A DNA stretch of 45,838 nucleotides, taken from the NCBI RefSeq assembly GCF_001660815.1, contig NZ_LYMI01000033.1, positions 1-45,838 of the forward strand. Reading direction: 5' to 3'. The stretch is from Xanthomonas nasturtii (GTDB lineage Bacteria > Pseudomonadota > Gammaproteobacteria > Xanthomonadales > Xanthomonadaceae). Made by a program: the position numbers and the translations under genes. Shown piece by piece: positions 41,514 to 45,838 of this stretch; within the stretch, counting starts at the first letter, position 1; each line of letters begins with the position of its first letter. Below the pieces are notes generated by a model. That model was not told where the DNA came from. It worked only from the letters and a program-made list of their open reading frames with translations, and made no database searches.

Positions 41514-42785
41514 TTAGAACCAGGTACGAAGGCCGATGACCAAGCGCGTGTCTTCAAAGGACTCGCCATGCTCGCGTCGCATGTCTGCGGTATTGCCAAA
41601 CGCGCGCTCGTACACCACGCCGATGTAGGGAGCGAACTTTCGGGTGAACTCATAGCGAAGTCGTAGCCCCGCCTCAGCGGCACTCAGACCCGAACCTATC
41701 CCGCGCAATGGATCGTTCTTGCCATAGGCGGTGACTTCCACCAGCGGCTGCAAGATCAGCCGGTTGGTTAGCAGCAATTCGTACTCGGCCTCGACATTGG
41801 CGGCAGTCTGGCCCCCTTCGCCGAGATAGGCTGTGGCGGACACTTCGAACTTCATCGGCGCCAAGCCCTGTACACCGATAGCGGCGAAGTTCTGCGATGC
41901 CCCAGGCTTGAAGTCATGACGCACACCGGCCACCACATCCCACCACGTGGAGATACTGCGGCCGTAAAGCACTTCCAGATCAGCCGACTCGGTCTGACCA
42001 TCCGTGCGTTCGCCTTCACTGCGGAGCCAGACGCGATTGAGGTCCGTACCGATCCAGCCCTGGCCCTCCCAGCCCAGCCCGGTGCCCGGATCGGCATCCC
42101 AGGTTTCCAGGCGATTGAGCAGCACGTAGCTCTTGATCGAGTTGTCATGCACCGGATGCGCGTGTTCCGGCGCGATGGCCGCCTTGCGATCCGCGTCCGT
42201 CACCGCGGGAATCGGGGTGCGCGGCTGCGTTGGCGCTGCAGGCCCGTGTCCCATCTGACTGTGGTCCATGCCCTCCATCGATTGCATTCCCGCTTCTGGT
42301 GTAGCGTGCGCGGGCGAATCATGGCCCATCTGCGAATGGTCCATCCCCTGCATCGCAGGCGTGGCCGTGCCGGAGGTGTCGGCTGCAGCGGGCTGTGCCA
42401 TCTGACTGTGATCCATGCCCTGCATCGACTGCGCCTGCGCTGTGGGCGCCGCAGGTGTGCTCGCGGGCGAGCCGTGCCCCATCTGCGAATGGTCCATGCC
42501 CTGCATGGCAGGCTCGGCTGCGTTAGCCTGCGGCTCGGCGTGGCCCATCGCCGCATGATCGATCGTCGCTTCGCTGGTCTTGGCCGGTGTTGCAGGCTTT
42601 TGGGTGGGCGCAGGTTTTGATGTCGGCGCCTGATGTGCAGAGTGATCCTGCGTCTGGGTCTGCGCGCTCTGCCCCATCGGCATGGAGCCGTGCTGCATGG
42701 ATTGGGCGCTGGCCGCACTGGCCAGGGCCAGCGAGATAGCCAGCGTCAGCGCAGTCAGGGTGGTATCGCGTCTATTGATGTTCAT
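41514..42785 (-). CDS. copB: Outer-membrane copper resistance protein CopB
   Basis: A 423-residue protein. A signal peptide ends at ASAQS (about residue 29). A Met/His-rich segment follows (about residues 30-195), with four near-repeats of MDHSQM(G/A) that bind copper. The C-terminal ~210 residues are an outer-membrane beta-barrel ([40 protein letters not shown], ending [10 protein letters not shown]). CopB is thought to sequester copper at the outer membrane or exchange it across it. The ATG overlaps the copA stop (ATGA), so it is translationally coupled; the frame to 42842 is not used. It is followed by the cytochrome gene. Confidence 0.92.
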   Translation of the reverse strand: MNINRRDTTLTALTLAISLALASAASAQSMQHGSMPMGQSAQTQTQDHSAHQAPTSKPAPTQKPATPAKTSEATIDHAAMGHAEPQANAAEPAMQGMDHSQMGHGSPASTPAAPTAQAQSMQGMDHSQMAQPAAADTSGTATPAMQGMDHSQMGHDSPAHATPEAGMQSMEGMDHSQMGHGPAAPTQPRTPIPAVTDADRKAAIAPEHAHPVHDNSIKSYVLLNRLETWDADPGTGLGWEGQGWIGTDLNRVWLRSEGERTDGQTESADLEVLYGRSISTWWDVVAGVRHDFKPGASQNFAAIGVQGLAPMKFEVSATAYLGEGGQTAANVEAEYELLLTNRLILQPLVEVTAYGKNDPLRGIGSGLSAAEAGLRLRYEFTRKFAPYIGVVYERAFGNTADMRREHGESFEDTRLVIGLRTWF

Positions 42786-44650
42786 TCGTCGACCCTCACC
42801 GTGCGCATCATTCCGGCTTCCATGTGATAAAGCAGGTGGCAATGGAACGCCCAGCTGCCCAACGCATCGGCACGCACGCGATACGTGCGTCGGCTACCTG
42901 GCGGCATATCCACCGTGTGCTTGCGCACCATGAAGTTGCCGTTGTCGTCCTCCACGTCACTCCACATGCCGTGCAAATGGATGGGATGGGTCATCATCGT
43001 GTCGTTAACCAATACGATGCGCATACGCTCGCCGTAGTTCAGCCGCAGCGGCTCGACATCGGAAAACTTCTGACCATTGAAACCCCAGGAGAATTTCTCC
43101 ATGTGTCCGGTCAGATGCAGCTCGATCTCGCGACCGGGGTCGCGTCCGTCAGGGTCTTCAAAGGTGCTCTTGAGCATGGAATACGTCAGTACATGACGGC
43201 CGTTATCGCGCAGGCCATTGCCCGGATCGTCCAAGCGCGAAGTCACGCTCATGGCTTGGTTGTCCAACAGGGGATTGTTGGTCTCGCTGGCAGGGTGTGA
43301 TTGCATGCCCCCGTGCTGCATGCCGGCCATGGCACCATCGCCGGCGGCGGGCATCGCGTGGCCTGCATGGGCCGAGGTCTCGTTACCGCTGGCAGGTGGG
43401 GCCATGCCGGGCATACCCATGGCCGCACCACAGCCGCCTTCCATGCCCTTGCTGCCGCCAGACATATCCATCGATCCATGATCCATGCCCATGTCTGCCA
43501 TCGTCAGCAGCGGCCGGGGATCCACAGGCGGAACAGGCGCGCGTAGTCCTTCGCGCACGGCGAGCGTGCCGCTGACGTAGCCGGTGCGACCGGAGTCCTG
43601 GGCAAAGATGGTGAATGCGTCCTGCCCGGAGGGCTCCACGATCACATCGAAGGTTTCAGCTACTGCAATGCGGAACTCGTCGACGGAAACCGGATGGACG
43701 TACAAGCCATCTGCCGCCACCACGGTCATCTTCAACCCCGGAATGCGCACATCGAAGTACGTCATGGCAGAGCCATTGATGAAACGCAGACGCACCTTTT
43801 CGCCACTGCGGAACAAACCTGTCCAGTTGCCCAGAGAGGTCGTGCCGTTCATCAGGTAGGTGTAGGTGTTGGCGTTGACGTCGGACAGATCCGTGGGCGT
43901 CATCCGCATCACGCCCCACATCTTGCGATCCTCCAACGTGGCCGACAGACCGTTGCGCTTCACATCGCGTGCAAAATCGCCGACCGTGCGCTTGTAGTAA
44001 TTGTCATGGCCCGGCATCTTCTTCAAACGATCGAACAGGGCCGCCGGGTCCAGGTCTGTCCAATCGCTCAGCATCACGACGTAGTCGCGATCGAAGCTAA
44101 AAGGCTCTGGCTCCAGTGGATCGATCACGATCGGTCCATAAAGCCCTGCTTGTTCCTGGAAACCTGAGTGGCTGTGGTACCAGTAGGTGCCGCCCTGATG
44201 CAGGGTGAACCGGTAGTGGTAGGTCTCACCACGTCCGATGCCGTCAAAGCTCAGTCCCGGCACGCCGTCCATGTTGGCCGGCAGAATGATGCCGTGCCAA
44301 TGGATGGAAGTGTCCGTGCCATGGAGGGAATTGGCCGGCAATGCATTGGAGACACGCAGGTTGACCGTGGTGCCTTCCCGCCATCGCAGCAACGGCGCCG
44401 GAACGGATCCGTTGACCGTGATCGCGGTGCGGGTCTTGCCGGTGAAGTTCATCGGCGTCTCGCCGATGGTCAGGTCGAACTCGGTGCCCGACAGTACGTT
44501 GGCTTGTCCCGGGCCCTTGAGCGCCCAACTGGCCTTGGGCCAGAACCCTAATCCTGCGACTGCGCCTCCCAAGGCCAAGCCCTGGACAAATCGCCGCCTC
44601 GAAGGCAGCAGCGGTCCACCGTGTGGACCACGAAAATCATCATGCGACAT
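42782..44650 (-). CDS. copA: Multicopper oxidase CopA
   Basis: A 622-residue periplasmic multicopper oxidase. The twin-arginine signal [20 protein letters not shown] (about residues 17-36) shows Tat export. The type 1, 2 and 3 copper motifs are all present: HWHGIILP (about residue 117), [12 protein letters not shown] (about 157), HPIHLHGMW (about 565) and [12 protein letters not shown] near the C-terminus. A Met-rich stretch ([17 protein letters not shown] and on, about residues 385-450) probably binds extra copper. CopA oxidises Cu(I) to the less toxic Cu(II). The start has good support; a GGAG-like sequence and 113 bp separate it from copL. It overlaps copB by 4 bp. Confidence 0.95.
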   Translation of the reverse strand: MSHDDFRGPHGGPLLPSRRRFVQGLALGGAVAGLGFWPKASWALKGPGQANVLSGTEFDLTIGETPMNFTGKTRTAITVNGSVPAPLLRWREGTTVNLRVSNALPANSLHGTDTSIHWHGIILPANMDGVPGLSFDGIGRGETYHYRFTLHQGGTYWYHSHSGFQEQAGLYGPIVIDPLEPEPFSFDRDYVVMLSDWTDLDPAALFDRLKKMPGHDNYYKRTVGDFARDVKRNGLSATLEDRKMWGVMRMTPTDLSDVNANTYTYLMNGTTSLGNWTGLFRSGEKVRLRFINGSAMTYFDVRIPGLKMTVVAADGLYVHPVSVDEFRIAVAETFDVIVEPSGQDAFTIFAQDSGRTGYVSGTLAVREGLRAPVPPVDPRPLLTMADMGMDHGSMDMSGGSKGMEGGCGAAMGMPGMAPPASGNETSAHAGHAMPAAGDGAMAGMQHGGMQSHPASETNNPLLDNQAMSVTSRLDDPGNGLRDNGRHVLTYSMLKSTFEDPDGRDPGREIELHLTGHMEKFSWGFNGQKFSDVEPLRLNYGERMRIVLVNDTMMTHPIHLHGMWSDVEDDNGNFMVRKHTVDMPPGSRRTYRVRADALGSWAFHCHLLYHMEAGMMRTVRVDE

Positions 44651-44763
44651 GAAAATGCTCCAAGCGTCGTGTTGCCACCGGCAGGCGGTGGTACAGAGCG
44701 GGTGGCTGGCCTAAACAGGCACGCAAACCACACCAACGGCGCCATTGCGGCGCCTAGGGACGC

Positions 44764-45183
44764 TTAGCCGATCGGTGGTCGGATCAGATGAGGCAAGGCG
44801 GGTGCCGGATGCCCCAACGGCAGCGGCATGACATCCAGGCCCAAGGCCAGTTGTACGGCAATATGCAGGCGCGCAGGCAATGCGCTCGCGCACGCGTGCA
44901 CGCAGGCGCACCGGCACGCAGACGACTTGCAACAGTCGGGACCGGCATGATCGCCGTGCCCAGTGCCAGCCATTTCAATCGATGTGGCATCGGGATGATG
45001 CTCAGCACTGTGATGGGCGACGCAGTCCTCGTCGACTTGCACAGCGGCAGCCACTTCACTGGCCTGCTCTTCCATCACCGGATTCATACTGACCGACGCA
45101 AACGCCGACCACGCCCCGTTAAGCACGAGCATGGCGATCAGGAGCAGTCGCAGTAGAAGTGAGGAGGCTGACACGGGCGACAT
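44764..45183 (-). CDS. copL: Copper-responsive leader protein CopL
   Basis: A 139-residue protein, first gene of the cop operon. A hydrophobic signal segment (LLLRLLLIAMLVLNGAWSAF, about residues 9-28) is followed by a mature region with His (HHSAEHHPD) and a Cys cluster (DCCKSSACRCACVHACAS, about residues 83-100). In Xanthomonas, copL is needed for copper-induced expression of copAB, though how it works (peptide or leader RNA) is not settled. The start is fixed by a signal peptide at MSPVSASS. A 20-bp palindrome lies 47 bp upstream. Confidence 0.88.
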   Translation of the reverse strand: MSPVSASSLLLRLLLIAMLVLNGAWSAFASVSMNPVMEEQASEVAAAVQVDEDCVAHHSAEHHPDATSIEMAGTGHGDHAGPDCCKSSACRCACVHACASALPARLHIAVQLALGLDVMPLPLGHPAPALPHLIRPPIG

Positions 45184-45229
45184 GGTAAATCACTTTAGAC
45201 AAGGCGCGCGTGTATCGGTCGTGAACAAA

Positions 45230-45249
45230 ATCTCAGGCAGGCCTGAGAT
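45230..45249. promoter_or_regulatory. Palindrome upstream of copL
   Basis: ATCTCAGGCAGGCCTGAGAT has 9-bp perfect arms around two bases. It lies between the XRE gene and copL, 47-66 bp before the copL ATG, where an operator would be expected. On the minus strand it is followed by TTTTG, so it might instead terminate the XRE transcript. The site does not look like a CueR box. Confidence 0.45.
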
Positions 45250-45357
45250 GTCGCGACTTGTCAGTCGCACTAGCCGCGGACACTGCAGCTCCCTCCAGAA
45301 GCGCCCAAAGGGCGGGTTGAGGCGAAGAGTTGCCCATAGGGCGAGCGCTTGTTCGGT

Positions 45358-45708
45358 TTACTTCTCGGGCGTGGCCTCGATCAGCTTCACCAACTCGCGC
45401 TTCTGCTGCTTGCTTAGCGAGCCCCAGCGCAGGAGCAACTTGGCCAGCAGATCATCGTCGGTGTAAAGGAAGGCGGCGGGGATCCCCAACGCTTGGGCCA
45501 ACCGCTCAGCAATCTCCAGCATGGGCTCGTGCTTGCCACGCTCGTACTGGTTGATTCGGGGGCTGGCCACGTGAGGATCCAGACCGGCCCGGATGCCCAA
45601 CTCCTTCTGCGACAAACCCGTGTGCAGGCGGGCTTGTTTGAGGCGTCGAGCGAAGGTCGGTGTTGAGTCGACGGACAAAGTCACGCGCGCACCCCATGGA
45701 GACCCCAT
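45358..45708 (-). CDS. XRE-family helix-turn-helix regulator
   Basis: A 116-residue protein. The XRE helix-turn-helix is at about residues 19-76 (FARRLKQARLHTGLSQKELG, PRINQYERGKHEPMLEIAER, ALGIPAAFLYTDDD), and the tail (LLRWGSLSKQQKRELVKLIE) is typical of short Xre repressors that dimerise through a C-terminal helix. A start at a GTG a few codons further in (VTLSVDSTPTF) is also possible. It lies on the same strand as, and 174 bp upstream of, copL. It could regulate the cop operon or be an unrelated island gene; no direct evidence distinguishes these. Confidence 0.85.
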   Translation of the reverse strand: MGSPWGARVTLSVDSTPTFARRLKQARLHTGLSQKELGIRAGLDPHVASPRINQYERGKHEPMLEIAERLAQALGIPAAFLYTDDDLLAKLLLRWGSLSKQQKRELVKLIEATPEK

Positions 45709-45838
45709 AAGGATGGCGGATGTACCCTGCCTTGCATACTAAGATATTCCTGTCCCCTTTACCCTTCTTACGCTTCCCAGCAACTAAGCTGTGTATATCC
45801 CATGGGTTACCCCAAACACAAAAAAAAAAATACAAAAA
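45709..45838. other. Right window edge, AT-rich
   Basis: No gene is seen. The last ~20 bp are almost pure A (on the plus strand), and the region just left of it is AT-richer than the copper genes, which suggests an intergenic or junction region. The right boundary of the accessory block is not inside the window. Confidence 0.35.

Noticed and set aside
1..45838. CRISPR array, rRNA operon, riboswitch
   Set aside because: No regularly spaced repeats, no rRNA-like sequence and no riboswitch-like conserved core were found on reading the window.

Overview
The window looks like a Xanthomonas chromosome (or a very close xanthomonad): GC-rich codon use, a TonB receptor/LacI/tryptophan-halogenase locus, an xanthomonad-type plsB, YdcH and pyrF, and a copL-copA-copB-copM-copG-copC-copD-copF copper cluster. 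This rests on reading the translated sequence; no database search was run.

Layout. (1) 1-~2.82 kb is accessory DNA: a cut-off IS630-type transposase at the left edge, a hairpin-rich non-coding block, a leader resembling the C4 antisense region of P4-like phages, and four small genes, of which the three on the minus strand are AT-rich. (2) ~2.83-21.57 kb is core chromosome: a secreted SmpA/OmlA-like protein, YdcH, an MDR oxidoreductase, a lipoprotein-plsB pair, then a likely nutrient-uptake locus (LacI regulator, two tandem Oar-like TonB-dependent receptors of 1011 residues each, and a tryptophan-halogenase-like flavoprotein), a probable small RNA gene, a HAD-family acid phosphatase lipoprotein with overlapping pyrF, and the 5' part of yceH. 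(3) At ~21,575 yceH stops matching its family in mid-gene and accessory DNA begins. It continues to the right end of the window.

The accessory block opens with an RNase T-like exonuclease gene, then a 103-nt tRNA gene that carries two alternative anticodon arms (UAU and GAU), a SEC-C protein, a KfrA-like coiled-coil protein, an SseB-like protein and a BPSL0761-family protein. From 25.9 kb onward it is a copper-handling island. Two outward-facing CueR-type operators precede copZ. A near-perfect FNR-type box sits at the class II position before a small Cys/His protein and the cusC-cusB-cusA exporter (Cu(I) efflux across both membranes). A DUF4198 protein and two broken gene tails (TonB receptor and hutG) follow. 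A long minus-strand operon then runs from copL to a DUF305 protein: multicopper oxidase CopA, outer-membrane CopB, a His-rich cytochrome c, an NTF2-like protein, CopG, a Csp-type copper store, CopC/CopD, the P-type ATPase CopF and an EF-hand protein. An XRE regulator lies upstream of copL.

Together the copper genes cover cytoplasmic chaperoning (CopZ), export from cytoplasm (CopF) and periplasm (CusABC), periplasmic oxidation and sequestration (CopA, CopC, CopG, Csp, CopB) and probable regulation (CueR-type sites, FNR-type site, CopL, XRE). The most unusual items are the two-armed tRNA beside an RNase T-like gene, the FNR-type box on the cus operon, and the small RNA with a palindrome inside its promoter.
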